DNA from: a virus
Direction: 5' to 3' (one strand)
IMG/VR virus record: IMGVR_UViG_3300024346_000244
Coordinates: 1 to 35,234 of that record
DNA length: 35,234 bases
Positions 14,292 to 22,685 of the stretch are shown here, in pieces. Positions within the stretch are counted from its first letter, which is position 1, and each line of letters begins with the position of its first letter. Both the position numbers and the translations under genes were made by a program. The notes beneath the pieces were generated by a model. That model saw only the letters and a program-made list of their open reading frames with translations, was not told where the DNA came from and searched no databases.

Positions 14292-16184
14292 ATGGCCTCC
14301 CTAACAGAAACTTTAGCGCTAATCGAGCAACTGGTCGCCGATCTTGAAAGCCTCGCGTTCGGTGACGACGCAACCAGCGTTACCCACAGCGGCCAAACTC
14401 GCGACAGCGTAGCAAAGGCCATTAAAGGTAAATTCGATGCAATTCAGGCAATGGTTCAGGGGCGATTGACCTACGAAACGAAAACACTCATGGATGCAGC
14501 GGGAGCGCCTCCGGCTGGTGAGTTAGCGGAAGTATGGAATGATCTGAAGCTTGAAAATAATGGTCTTTATGGTTGGGATGGGACAGATTGGGTTAAAAGT
14601 ACTTATGATCCATTAAAAGAATATCAAGAATTAAAACGCCGCGCACAAGGTCTTGAATTTAAAGCGGTGTCATCGTTTGATAAATATACGTCATCTGCTA
14701 GTGATGATATTACTCCGGTTTTAGTTACAGAAGTCGGAGCAAATAAATTATCGGTGCTTGGGCATAATGATGCAGGGGAATTGGAGTTTACGGCAACGCC
14801 AGAAACGGCCCACCGTCTTGTGCGAAGCGGAATAAGTGCGGCAGGTGCAATACCTGTTAATTATTGTTCGGCGTTAGATGATATTTCAATGGCATATTGC
14901 ACAGACGATACAGAGCCTAAAATTATTGCCGCAATAATGAAAGACGGCTCGATATTGCAAGGGGATAGCTCTTATGATGGTTTGCGTATAGCGAACTATC
15001 CGGTTGTTTATCATATTGTTAATGATGGTCAATCGCAAAGCCTAGGAACAACCGCATCGCCTATTTTAACGTCTCCGGGTGATATTCACGGTTATATAAT
15101 GGCTAACGGTAATTTAATCAGTAAAACTGATTTCTATCCGTTAAAGAGCGGCGGAGAGAATAATGTGGAAACACCAGCGTCAGGAATTATCGAAGGATTG
15201 ATAAATTGGCTGATTGAAAAAAAGAATATTAATATATCAGGCAAGAAATTCAAATTTGCCGCTAGCTGTCCGGGCGTTGGTGGTAGTACGATTGATCGTT
15301 ACGTTCCGGGAGGTTGGTATTATGATGGTTTTTTTGATCAAGTTTACGGAATAAAGTCTGCCGCTGAACAGATGGGTTATCAGTATCAAATTCATGCGTT
15401 TACGTGGTCACTCGGCGGAACTGATATGAACAGCGGTACTTTGTATCAAGATTATTACGATAATCTTTTACTACTGAGATCAGATCGAGAGGCACAGCTA
15501 AGGACAACATTTGGAAACCCATTACTAAAGCTGCATTGCATAACGTGGCAAAACGGGCAGCGTGTAGCTAGCGGTGTATTGCGCACAATGGATGTGCCAA
15601 ACGCTCAATGGTATGCTTCAAAAAATGTACCTGAAATCTATTGTGCATGTCCTTACTATCATTTTCAGTTTAACGACTCTGTGCATTTAACAAACCTATC
15701 CAGCAAGGCATTGGGATATTATTTTCAGCGTGTATATCGAGAGGTTGTATTACTTGGGAATGATTGGAAGCCTGTACAGCCAGAGAGCATTACGGCGGTA
15801 GGTTCAACGGTTTATGTATCTTTCCATGTTCCTACCGGCGCACTAAAATTTGATCGTGATCTAATTATTAATACGCCCGCAAATGAAGGTTTCAGGGTTT
15901 TAGATGATACCGGCGAGCTAACAATCACAGCCGTTCGAATTATTGGTGGGAAAAAGGTTGAAATTGACGTTTTAGAAACAATCGGAGCAAATCCCCGCTT
16001 GAGTTATGCGGAAGTTTTCGATGGATCTGGGGTGACAACAGACAACAATCACCCGCGAGGCACTCTGCGAGATAGCGCCGGTGATATTGAGCAGTTAACA
16101 GAATATGAAATAGATGACAACGGTGGCCCTACTGTGTTCCCGTTGCATAATTTCTGTGTGACATTTAACGAAACAATTAACTGA
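14292..16184 (+). CDS. Tail spike / receptor-binding protein with SGNH (SASA-type) esterase domain
   Basis: A 630-residue protein. Residues 1-60 form a helical anchor with composition like the upstream tail genes; from about residue 80 the DNA turns clearly AT-richer. Residues 235-480 hold the blocks of an SGNH/sialate O-acetylesterase-like fold: DGQSQS (nucleophile S248), PGVGGSTIDRY near 328 (block II), TWSLGGTDM near 371, corresponding to WxQGExD of SASA enzymes, and NDSVHLTN (D462, H465). The last 140 residues are beta-rich. It probably removes acetyl groups from a surface polysaccharide used as receptor. It is placed unusually, between M- and L-like genes. Confidence 0.7.
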   Translation: MASLTETLALIEQLVADLESLAFGDDATSVTHSGQTRDSVAKAIKGKFDAIQAMVQGRLTYETKTLMDAAGAPPAGELAEVWNDLKLENNGLYGWDGTDWVKSTYDPLKEYQELKRRAQGLEFKAVSSFDKYTSSASDDITPVLVTEVGANKLSVLGHNDAGELEFTATPETAHRLVRSGISAAGAIPVNYCSALDDISMAYCTDDTEPKIIAAIMKDGSILQGDSSYDGLRIANYPVVYHIVNDGQSQSLGTTASPILTSPGDIHGYIMANGNLISKTDFYPLKSGGENNVETPASGIIEGLINWLIEKKNINISGKKFKFAASCPGVGGSTIDRYVPGGWYYDGFFDQVYGIKSAAEQMGYQYQIHAFTWSLGGTDMNSGTLYQDYYDNLLLLRSDREAQLRTTFGNPLLKLHCITWQNGQRVASGVLRTMDVPNAQWYASKNVPEIYCACPYYHFQFNDSVHLTNLSSKALGYYFQRVYREVVLLGNDWKPVQPESITAVGSTVYVSFHVPTGALKFDRDLIINTPANEGFRVLDDTGELTITAVRIIGGKKVEIDVLETIGANPRLSYAEVFDGSGVTTDNNHPRGTLRDSAGDIEQLTEYEIDDNGGPTVFPLHNFCVTFNETIN

Positions 16185-16194
16185 GGCTATAATA

Positions 16195-16848
16195 ATGCCA
16201 GCAAATAATTTTCCAGTAATTAAGCTAACCGGAATTACATCGCCAAATGCTAACTTGTTGCCATTGAATGGCGTTGATTTATCAAAGCCAATGGGCATTG
16301 TTAAAATTGATTTTGGTGATATCGCGGCTCCAGATTCAACGTGGAACGTAGCGGATACCGTTAGCGATAATTATGGCGGCGGGGTAACTTCGGAAGTTCC
16401 TGAATTTCAGGCTTTGGACACATTAGGTAATCTAACCCGTCTTTTCGTAACAACTGACGAATTATTTTTTGGTAATTCGGATCCGACAGGTGATGCCGCT
16501 GCGGAGGGGCAGGATTATATATTTTTGGCAGTGCCTGGATCGCTTGCTGCCTATCCATCGACTGGCGCATTAACGGCTAGCATATATTTAGATAATTTAG
16601 ATCCCGGCAAAACTTATGATCTAGAGATGCTAGCCCGTCGAGATGCAACAGGAAATCGAACAGCGGAATATCACATCAACGATGGATTAACAAAAATAGT
16701 AAATGCGGCTAGTAATACTACAACTACAACTTGGGCGAGTGTTAGTCCAGACGAAAATGGTCGTATAAAGTTAACAATCGACAAAACAAATTACCAAACA
16801 GCACCGGGGTTTGGTTACATAAATTGGCTGACGGTTTCTGAAAACTAA
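16195..16848 (+). CDS. Beta-sandwich protein of the receptor-binding module, lectin-like
   Basis: A 217-residue protein, 10 nt after the spike gene. The start of the fold, IVKIDFGDIAAPDSTWNVAD near residue 35, and its end, GFGYINWLTVSEN, match galactose-binding-like/malectin-like beta-sandwiches, which bind sugars. In between lies LDNLDPGKTYDLEMLARRDA, a typical strand pair of such domains, and a Thr-rich loop. Low GC like its neighbour, so it was probably acquired together. It may help bind the host glycan or chaperone the spike. No close match recognised. Confidence 0.5.
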   Translation: MPANNFPVIKLTGITSPNANLLPLNGVDLSKPMGIVKIDFGDIAAPDSTWNVADTVSDNYGGGVTSEVPEFQALDTLGNLTRLFVTTDELFFGNSDPTGDAAAEGQDYIFLAVPGSLAAYPSTGALTASIYLDNLDPGKTYDLEMLARRDATGNRTAEYHINDGLTKIVNAASNTTTTTWASVSPDENGRIKLTIDKTNYQTAPGFGYINWLTVSEN

Positions 16849-17342
16849 TGTCCCTCATCCTCAACACCATTTTTCACTCAGCCAGCACAACTGACTCGCC
16901 ACTCTATTTATTAGAGCTGGCGTGTTCGGCGTGGCCTGCGCCGTTGCGTTATGCGGTATCCGCGCAAGACGAAACCGTTACGCTGCCGAGTGCTGAAACG
17001 GCGGTGTTTTTGTCGTCCGGCTTGGCGGTAGCACTGCCCGATCAGTCGGCGAGTGGATCGCAAGACATGGTATTTCAGTTCGACGGTGTCAGTATTATTG
17101 CCTTGGAATATATTGATTTAGCCATTGCCGATTATGCCGAGGTAACCGCAACGCTGTACACCTACACTCATTTACACCGCGATGCCCCGCAAAAGTCGCC
17201 GTTAACGCTGCAGGTTGTTAGTGCGGTTGCTGATAAAAAATCATTTCAGGCGGCGTGCAAGCACCGCGATGTGATTAACTCGCCGTTTCCTAAGTTGCGT
17301 TATACGCCAAAAATAACACCAGGGTTAAAGTATTACGCCTAA
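16848..17342 (+). CDS. DUF1833 tail protein, gpL-like position
   Basis: A 164-residue protein; its start overlaps the previous stop (TAATG) and its stop overlaps the next start. Residues 10-60 (HSASTTDSPLYLLELACSAW) and the C-terminal LRYTPKITPGLKYY fit DUF1833 phage proteins, found before the NlpC/P60 tail gene. In lambda this slot holds gpL, the tip protein that carries an iron-sulfur site; the cysteines here (C26, C136) are too few to claim that. Composition returns to that of the late operon. Confidence 0.6.
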   Translation: MSLILNTIFHSASTTDSPLYLLELACSAWPAPLRYAVSAQDETVTLPSAETAVFLSSGLAVALPDQSASGSQDMVFQFDGVSIIALEYIDLAIADYAEVTATLYTYTHLHRDAPQKSPLTLQVVSAVADKKSFQAACKHRDVINSPFPKLRYTPKITPGLKYYA

Positions 17343-17749
17343 TGAATATTCATTTATATCAGTCTATTCCCTACGTTGACGGTGGGCGAACCCTTGCCGG
17401 TTGCGATTGTTGGGGATTGGTGCGTTTGGTATTAAATACCGATTTTAATGTACTGTATTTGCCGAGTTTTGGCCGTGTAAGTGCTGGGCAATACGATGCG
17501 ATGGATACCGCATTTAAAGATGGCGTAGAAGATTTTAAGCAAGTGCAAGAGCCGCAAGCGGGGGATGTAGCCTGTTGTTTTAATCAGTCGGGTAAAATGG
17601 CACACGTAGCGGTGGTAATTCATGGCGACCGTGGGCTAACCGCATTAGAAACCACCAGTAAATATGGTGTGCGTACCATGCAATTAGCTGCATTCGTAAA
17701 GCTGTATCATAACCCAGTTAAACCCGTGGAATTTTATCGCTATGCCTAA
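17342..17749 (+). CDS. NlpC/P60 tail tip peptidase, gpK-like
   Basis: A 135-residue cysteine peptidase fold. GCDCWGLVRLVLN (catalytic Cys23) and MAHVAVVI (His88) give the Cys-His pair of NlpC/P60 enzymes; QAGDVACC before the histidine is also typical. Phage K proteins carry this domain for tail tip assembly or local peptidoglycan cleavage at DNA entry. Lambda gpK has an additional JAB/MPN domain that is absent here. The stop overlaps the J-like gene by 8 nt. Confidence 0.8.
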   Translation: MNIHLYQSIPYVDGGRTLAGCDCWGLVRLVLNTDFNVLYLPSFGRVSAGQYDAMDTAFKDGVEDFKQVQEPQAGDVACCFNQSGKMAHVAVVIHGDRGLTALETTSKYGVRTMQLAAFVKLYHNPVKPVEFYRYA

Positions 17750-20279
17750 ATTGCGTGTGTATTCGAATAAATTAAAAGACGAACACGAAAGCAATGATAT
17801 TGCCGTGGGTGAATCATTCGCGGGTTATCTACAAAAAAATGTGCGGGATTATAGCGCAGGCCACGAGGCTGAATCGCAGTTTTCCGTAGCGTTGAATGGT
17901 GTGCTATTACCGCCTGCGGAGTGGAATACACCATTAAAAGAAAATGATGTGCTGGATGTTGTATTAGAGCCAAAGGGCACGGTTGCAATTGTTGCGGTGG
18001 TGTTGGCGGTAATTACAACGGTAGCGTCGATTCGTGCTATGAATGCGCTGGATATCCCCGATAATTACAACTCAACAACGCCCGATAGTAGCTCTATTTA
18101 TTCGGTAAACGCGCAAGGCAACAAGCCTAAGCTGATGGGGCCGTGGCCTGAGCTGTTTGGTTTTCATAAAACCTACCCTGATTTAATTGCCTCGCCATGG
18201 CGCAAGTTTGTAGCGCATGAAGAATGGAAATATATTTTATTGGCAGTAACCAATGGCGAGTGTCAGTTAACAACGGCGGATATTTATATCGGCGATACGC
18301 CTGTATCCGAGTTGGGTAGTGATATTGATATCGCGATTTTTGCACCGGGTGATTTTGTTGGGTCTCACCCTGCGCATGCGCACATGTATAACGTGGCTGA
18401 GGTCGCGGGTGGTGGTGTCGAGCTGCTGGGTAAAATCCCTGATTATGATTTTACATATACCAGCGGAGTTGGCGACACGGTGTATTTGTGGGAGGTTCAG
18501 GCAAATCCAAAGCAATTAATGATGGCTTCCTATTTTGTCAGTGAGCCTGGTGTTGCTAGCCGTATGTTCGACGAGAATTGGGCCGAGGATTACTACGCAA
18601 CATACGATACCGCCCTTGAAGGATTGGTGGTGTATTTAACCGGTTATGCGGGTTATTACCGCGTAACGAAGGGCGGCGCTATTCCTACGTTTCAGCGAGT
18701 GGATCCGGTAACGTTTGAATACGACACCAGTTGGACTGGGTTTGGCACGGAGGGTGATATAGCGCAGGGCTATTGGAATACCGTGTTAGATGCGGATTAT
18801 GGCGAGTATGCTGGTTGGTTTAATGCAGTTCCTGAGGGACAGCAGACCGACGCCATTAGTTTTGATTTTCAGTTCCCCGAGGGTTTGACAGCGCTTGACG
18901 CTAACAACACGCCGCAAGAGCGTTCGGTGACGATTGAAATTGACTATCGCACCGGCGCGGGTGGTGCAATCACGACAGAAACCGAAACATTCACTGAGGC
19001 AACGTTAAATGAGCGGGGCTATACCATTACTAAATACGTTCCGTTGGGTGAGTATCAGGTTCGTTGCCGCGTAACCACTTATGCCGCCAACGATTTAAAA
19101 ATAAAAGACCGCTGTATGTGGACGGGTTTGCGTAGCGAGTTTTATGGCGTTTACACGTATCCTGGCACGGTGATCGCGATGGCAATTAAAGGCACGCACC
19201 GTCTAAGCGGTATTGCAAGCCAAAAAGTTAATTGTAGGCCCACACGCAAGCTGCCAGTGCTGCAATACAGCGGTGGCGTATACAGTTGGACTGCGCCACA
19301 AATAACGCGCTCGGTATCCGCTGCGGCGGGCTATGTGTGTAAGCAAGGCGGCAATACCGACGAGCAAATAGATCTTGCTGAACTGTATCGCATTGGCCAG
19401 ATCCTTGATGGTCGTGGTGATTATTTCGATGGCATATTCGATAGCGACACAACCACATGGGAGGCATTAAAACGCATACTCGCCGTGGGGTTTGCGCAGC
19501 CGATTATCGACCACGGCCAGATCGTGCCGGTGCGCGATGATCTACGCACCGATCTTGGCACACAATTCAGCGAAGCGAATTTAAAAAAAGGCACGGGCTT
19601 TAAAGAAAAAACGATTTTACCCGGCGAGGCCTCCGATAAATACGACGGCTGCGAAGTGGAATATACCGACCCCGACACATGGAAAAGCGCGACTGTTAAA
19701 TGCTTGCTGCCTGGGCAAGGGGGCGTAAATCTTGAAAAAGTACGCATGTATGGTGATATCGATCGAACGCGGGCATACCAGTTTGGGATGCGTCGTTTAG
19801 CCGCTAGGCGCTACCGCAACCGCACTATCGAATTTACGACAGAAATGGATGCGCTCGGGCAGCGCTATCTCGATCCTATTCAGATCGGCTGGACCATGCC
19901 GCACCGTAGTCAAACGGGCTATGTGCGTGAGGTGATCGGCAATGTGTTGCGGCTTAGCGAGCCAGTGGCATTTACAACCGGCGAAAACCATACGGTAATT
20001 GTTAGCGAGCCAGATGGCACCGCTAACGGGCCATACGTTGCCACGGCGGGTGACGACGATTATCACATAGTGCTGGATACGCCCTTGAGCTTTTCGCCTG
20101 ATTTTAGCGGCAAGATCGAGCCGCCCAAATATCAGTTTGGGCCAGACGGCAAACGCTCATTGAGTATGCTGCTGGATAAAATGACGCCAAACGGCATGGA
20201 TAGTGCGAACGTTGTGTGTGTGATTAACGACCCGCGAGTATACGACTACGACGATGCAACGCCGCCGGTAGACGCTTAA
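17742..20279 (+). CDS. Tail tip / central fibre protein, lambda gpJ-like with gpI-like N-terminus
   Basis: An 845-residue protein. The N-terminal 85 residues look like a gpI/ubiquitin-like domain (PKLRVYSNKLKDEHE, LNGVLLPPAEWNTPLKENDVLDVV). A hydrophobic segment GTVAIVAVVLAVITTVASI near residue 80 follows, typical of J. Then come the conserved hub parts: KPKLMGPWPELFGFHKTYPD, CQLTTADIYIGDTPVSEL, LYRIGQILDGRGDYFDGIFDSD, and RRLAARRYRNRTIEFTTEMDALG. Lambda J has 1132 residues; the variable C-terminal receptor part is shorter here, consistent with receptor binding being handled by the spike gene upstream. Last gene of the late operon, and its stop overlaps a convergent gene by 4 nt. Confidence 0.85.
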   Translation: MPKLRVYSNKLKDEHESNDIAVGESFAGYLQKNVRDYSAGHEAESQFSVALNGVLLPPAEWNTPLKENDVLDVVLEPKGTVAIVAVVLAVITTVASIRAMNALDIPDNYNSTTPDSSSIYSVNAQGNKPKLMGPWPELFGFHKTYPDLIASPWRKFVAHEEWKYILLAVTNGECQLTTADIYIGDTPVSELGSDIDIAIFAPGDFVGSHPAHAHMYNVAEVAGGGVELLGKIPDYDFTYTSGVGDTVYLWEVQANPKQLMMASYFVSEPGVASRMFDENWAEDYYATYDTALEGLVVYLTGYAGYYRVTKGGAIPTFQRVDPVTFEYDTSWTGFGTEGDIAQGYWNTVLDADYGEYAGWFNAVPEGQQTDAISFDFQFPEGLTALDANNTPQERSVTIEIDYRTGAGGAITTETETFTEATLNERGYTITKYVPLGEYQVRCRVTTYAANDLKIKDRCMWTGLRSEFYGVYTYPGTVIAMAIKGTHRLSGIASQKVNCRPTRKLPVLQYSGGVYSWTAPQITRSVSAAAGYVCKQGGNTDEQIDLAELYRIGQILDGRGDYFDGIFDSDTTTWEALKRILAVGFAQPIIDHGQIVPVRDDLRTDLGTQFSEANLKKGTGFKEKTILPGEASDKYDGCEVEYTDPDTWKSATVKCLLPGQGGVNLEKVRMYGDIDRTRAYQFGMRRLAARRYRNRTIEFTTEMDALGQRYLDPIQIGWTMPHRSQTGYVREVIGNVLRLSEPVAFTTGENHTVIVSEPDGTANGPYVATAGDDDYHIVLDTPLSFSPDFSGKIEPPKYQFGPDGKRSLSMLLDKMTPNGMDSANVVCVINDPRVYDYDDATPPVDA

Positions 20280-20719
20280 ATCGTCTTCAAAAACGCGACC
20301 AGTGTCCTCCGCTGGTCTTCCTTTGCTGTTGCAACCACTCTTAGAAACTCCTTCACTAAATCACGCCTACGCGGGCAATTCAGTGCTTCTAGCTGCTCAT
20401 CTATAAATTCCCGATTCCGTGCGGGAAGGTCTTCAATGCGCTTGATTACGCCTGACTTGTCGCCATAAAACAGCCAATACCCTGTTACACCTGTTAGGCT
20501 GGTGAATACGACGTAAAATAGCGGGGGCGGTTGCGTGCGAGTTGGGCGATATCCTCGCGTGCCTTGCTTCTCCCAATTTCTATACGACTTTTCTGTGATC
20601 GTTTCTGATCCGTTGATCTCAAGGATCGTGTTTATCTCACTGACGAATCTTGCTACTGACGTAAAACCCGCGTCCTTGCGGGCCGAATGCATTCTCAGCC
20701 CAAACGTGTCTCTATACAT
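20276..20719 (-). CDS. XRE-like HTH regulator, accessory
   Basis: A 147-residue protein convergent with the tail operon. Residues 6-60 (GLRMHSARKDAGFTSVARFVSEI, then TITEKSYRNWEKQG) resemble a divergent XRE/Cro-type helix-turn-helix, and GVTGYWLFYGD near 77-87 matches the sequence that usually follows it ('vs..WLl.G'). The C-terminal part is helical and basic. Such genes in this slot are typically expressed from the prophage. Its promoter region (20720-20800) holds a gapped inverted repeat of CCCGCT (20748-20753) and AGCGGG (20782-20787) with T- and A-runs outside. Target unknown. Confidence 0.55.
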   Translation of the reverse strand: MYRDTFGLRMHSARKDAGFTSVARFVSEINTILEINGSETITEKSYRNWEKQGTRGYRPTRTQPPPLFYVVFTSLTGVTGYWLFYGDKSGVIKRIEDLPARNREFIDEQLEALNCPRRRDLVKEFLRVVATAKEDQRRTLVAFLKTI

Positions 20720-20741
20720 TTATCACCCAAAAACTACAGGA

Positions 20742-20837
20742 TTTTTGCCCGCTGCGGACAAATTGCATCAAAATTAACCCTAGCGGGAAAAGAACAGATG
20801 TAAAGTAATTGACGTATATAGTCTGATGGGTAATGTT
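20742..20837. promoter_or_regulatory. Divergent regulatory region between the XRE-like gene and 20883
   Basis: CCCGCT (20748-20753) and AGCGGG (20782-20787), flanked by T5 and A4, form a long-loop inverted repeat that could bind the XRE-like protein. Rightward, TTGACG (20809-20814) with TAATGT (20831-20836) at 16 nt is a possible promoter for the small genes that follow. Only the repeat and the -35 are convincing. Confidence 0.35.
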
Positions 20838-20882
20838 TGGATTACGCACTGAAGCGGCGTTTAATAAACAAGGAGTAGTCAG

Positions 20883-21086
20883 ATGACTAACATAATCCCG
20901 ATTGAAGAAACCCACCAACGCTGGATCGTACAGATTATTGACGGCCGCGTGATGTGCGCTCAAAAAATACCATTCAATGCGGTTGTCATGCCCATTGATG
21001 CGCTGCCCGACGTAGTGGCCGATAGGTCATTAGTTGATGATAATTTGGCGCGGCGTATTGCGGATGAGTGTGCGAGAAGGGCTTAG
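20883..21086 (+). CDS. Small hypothetical protein
   Basis: A 67-residue protein with a good ribosome site (AAGGAG at 20870-20875). It contains HQRWIVQIIDGRVMCAQKIPF, then a proline- and aspartate-rich middle and a basic helical end ARRIADECARRA. No family recognised. The following short gene repeats the QRWI.EI core, so the two may be related. It belongs to the accessory region between tail genes and attP. Confidence 0.5.
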   Translation: MTNIIPIEETHQRWIVQIIDGRVMCAQKIPFNAVVMPIDALPDVVADRSLVDDNLARRIADECARRA

Positions 21087-21117
21087 TTGCCCGATAACAA
21101 CAATAGGGATGTTCATT

Positions 21118-21225
21118 ATGCTAAATAACTATCCTGCAATCATCACTGCGCCTCAGCGCTGGATCACAGAAATCACCCCACTGGTGCCGTCCGGCACGTG
21201 CAAAGAATCTCACATTATCACGTAG
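21118..21225 (+). CDS. Short hypothetical protein, possible shortened paralogue of the previous gene
   Basis: A 35-residue ORF with AGGG at 21105-21108 before the ATG. PAIITAPQRWITEITPLVPSG resembles the N-terminus of the protein from 20883 (QRWIVQI), after which it diverges and stops. It may be a partial duplication or a real micro-protein. The next GTG ORF overlaps its stop. Confidence 0.3.
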   Translation: MLNNYPAIITAPQRWITEITPLVPSGTCKESHIIT

Positions 21226-21326
21226 TGATACGCCTTGAAGACATAACAAATTTATTGATGGATAAACTCATCATTAGCGAAGAAATCGCAGAACAAGCGC
21301 TCAAGGCTCTGGTTGGGTGTCACTGA
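21225..21326 (+). CDS. Possible 33-residue micro-protein
   Basis: Starts at a GTG overlapping the stop of the preceding small ORF (TAGTG) and encodes a helical peptide (IRLEDITNLLMDKL, then SEEIAEQALKALVG). The amphipathic pattern and the stop-start overlap are the only support; there is no strong ribosome site. Confidence 0.25.
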   Translation: MIRLEDITNLLMDKLIISEEIAEQALKALVGCH

Positions 21327-21661
21327 TTCGCTAGCATTGCCCAGCCGCGCACCATGGGGCGATTTGTTGATGAGCATATGCGGGCTGTGGGTTTTGAAGG
21401 GGTGATATGAAAGTTATCCACATATCACAATCTAAATTTTAAAAATAGGGCAAGCTGCGCCATGTTGTATTGTACGTAACGCACGGTTAGACTAAATGAA
21501 GTTGGTCGGGTGATGCTGAATTTCAGGCAAAAAAAACCCAGTGTTGGCGCACTGGGTCTCGATCAACAAAGCACTGCTTTGCTGCCCATATTTGCAAATG
21601 TAGTGCTCCTTACTCATTGAGTCAAGACAGAATTGTCAAGACTGAACTATGGGAGCCTTAT
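21327..21661. other. Intergenic stretch, accessory region
   Basis: About 335 nt with no convincing gene. It holds an 18-codon ORF (21352-21408) that I do not call, the leftward terminator at 21529-21557, and the leader of the gene at 21662. Confidence 0.4.
21529..21557 (-). terminator. Leftward intrinsic terminator after hicBA
   Basis: On the minus strand ACCCAGTG (complement of 21550-21557) pairs with CACTGGGT (complement of 21536-21543) around a 6-nt loop, followed by seven or more T (complement of A-run 21529-21535). It would end leftward transcripts coming from the toxin-antitoxin genes. Confidence 0.75.
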
Positions 21662-21856
21662 ATGGCTAACAAACGAAGAAGTAAATTTGAACGTTTCAAG
21701 CTGGTGTTGCTGGTGATTCGAGCGCTTGCTCGTTTGAAGCAGGTCGTATTTCCCTTTGGTGATGTGGTAGCGCCGTGGGTGTTGGATTGTTTTGATCAGA
21801 TAGCGATATGGAGTGCTGAGATTATTGAAGCTCTCAAGGATTTTGATATCTGGTAG
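21662..21856 (+). CDS. Small hypothetical protein
   Basis: A 64-residue protein with GGGAG at 21649-21653, the reason for preferring this ATG over an upstream TTG at 21617. It has a basic start (MANKRRSKFERFK), then hydrophobic helices LVLLVIRALARL and VVAPWVLDCFDQIAIWSAEII, so it is probably membrane-associated. It converges with the HicA-like gene, 12 nt apart. No family recognised. It could be a lysogenic conversion or exclusion protein, which is speculation. Confidence 0.45.
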   Translation: MANKRRSKFERFKLVLLVIRALARLKQVVFPFGDVVAPWVLDCFDQIAIWSAEIIEALKDFDIW

Positions 21857-21868
21857 GGTTGTTTGCGC

Positions 21869-22183
21869 TCAAGGATGAGATATTAAGGGGTCTTTGCAGG
21901 CTGGGTATCCCTCTGGGACTTTGCCGCGTTTGTTCCTTTTGGTAACGCAGTATTGATGGAATTTACTTTTTCTTAGCCCGCACTGCGCAGCCATGCTTTT
22001 AATGAGGTCGGGGCCAAATGGTGCCTTCGGGCAATCAACAGTCACTTTTGTAAATTTCCCGTTGACGTATCCAACCCATTGCTCATGAGAGGTGCCGTTT
22101 TGGGGTCTTGGTTCTAGCCCGAGCCATCTAAGTGTGTCTTTGACTTGTCTGCAATCTAGTGGTGGTAGTTTTCGACCTAACAA
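21869..22183 (-). CDS. HicA-family toxin (putative mRNA interferase)
   Basis: A 104-residue protein of the HicA/YcfA type, a small dsRBD-like fold that cleaves mRNA using a histidine. KLPPLDCRQVKDTLRWLGLEPRPQNGTSHEQWVG has the order of the family, with catalytic histidine H33 in TSHEQW, then the strand KFTKVTVDCPKAPF and the closing helix IKSMAAQCGLRKSKFHQY. It starts at TTG with a strong AAGGAGG 8 nt upstream. It follows the HicB-like gene on the same strand by 27 nt. It could stabilise the prophage or act in abortive defence. Confidence 0.7.
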   Translation of the reverse strand: MLGRKLPPLDCRQVKDTLRWLGLEPRPQNGTSHEQWVGYVNGKFTKVTVDCPKAPFGPDLIKSMAAQCGLRKSKFHQYCVTKRNKRGKVPEGYPACKDPLISHP

Positions 22184-22210
22184 CTATTAGCCCTCCTTGG
22201 CTGGTGTGCT

Positions 22211-22558
22211 TTATGCGCATTCTCTAGGATGCATTTTTTCAGAGAATACACTTAGATACTCGCTGCGGGTTTTGGCTTTGTTCTTGAGTGCGATTGAGAA
22301 TGAAAGTGCCTTCACGATGACTCTTATGATGTGGTACTCAATCATCACTGACATTGGTGACTTTCTATTCATTAGCTCGTCATAGTGTTCGCGATCAATG
22401 GTTGCTGCTTCGTGTATGTAGGTGCAAATTTGTGCATGAAGCTTTGTGGTTGCATCATGCAAGGAGTCTCCTTGCGCTGACAGACATAAGTCTACGCACG
22501 TAGCAACATACTGATCTCCACTTTTTTTCCCGTAGCAACGAAGATAAGTTTTAGCCAT
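22211..22558 (-). CDS. HicB-like antitoxin
   Basis: A 115-residue protein. Residues 1-50 (CYGKKSGDQYVATCVDLCLSAQGDSLHDATTKLHAQI) match the HicB partial RNase H-like fold ('wvA.c.dl.l.aqGdtl.eA...l'), which blocks HicA. The usual C-terminal helix-turn-helix is replaced by a hydrophobic stretch (MIEYHIIRVIVKALSFSIAL). Antitoxin precedes toxin, the less common order for HicAB. AAAGGAG lies before the ATG. A palindrome at 22664-22685 in the promoter region may be its operator, though the missing DNA-binding domain makes this uncertain. Confidence 0.65.
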   Translation of the reverse strand: MAKTYLRCYGKKSGDQYVATCVDLCLSAQGDSLHDATTKLHAQICTYIHEAATIDREHYDELMNRKSPMSVMIEYHIIRVIVKALSFSIALKNKAKTRSEYLSVFSEKMHPRECA

Positions 22559-22663
22559 ATGTTCTCTCCTTTTTGTGGTCTGCGTGACCGGTAGGGCTTT
22601 TGCCCTTATGTAATTGGTATAGTTTGTTTTTCAAGCTATGCCAGCTAGTCCGTTAGTTTTTAC

Positions 22664-22685
22664 AATACTCTATAGTTTGAGTATT
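22664..22685 (-). promoter_or_regulatory. Palindrome in the hicBA promoter region
   Basis: AATACTC (22664-22670) and GAGTATT (22679-22685) are perfect 7-bp inverted arms with an 8-nt spacer, about 105 nt upstream of the antitoxin start. Toxin-antitoxin operons are usually autoregulated through such a site. The minus strand carries TATAGA within it as a possible -10, without a clear -35. Confidence 0.4.
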
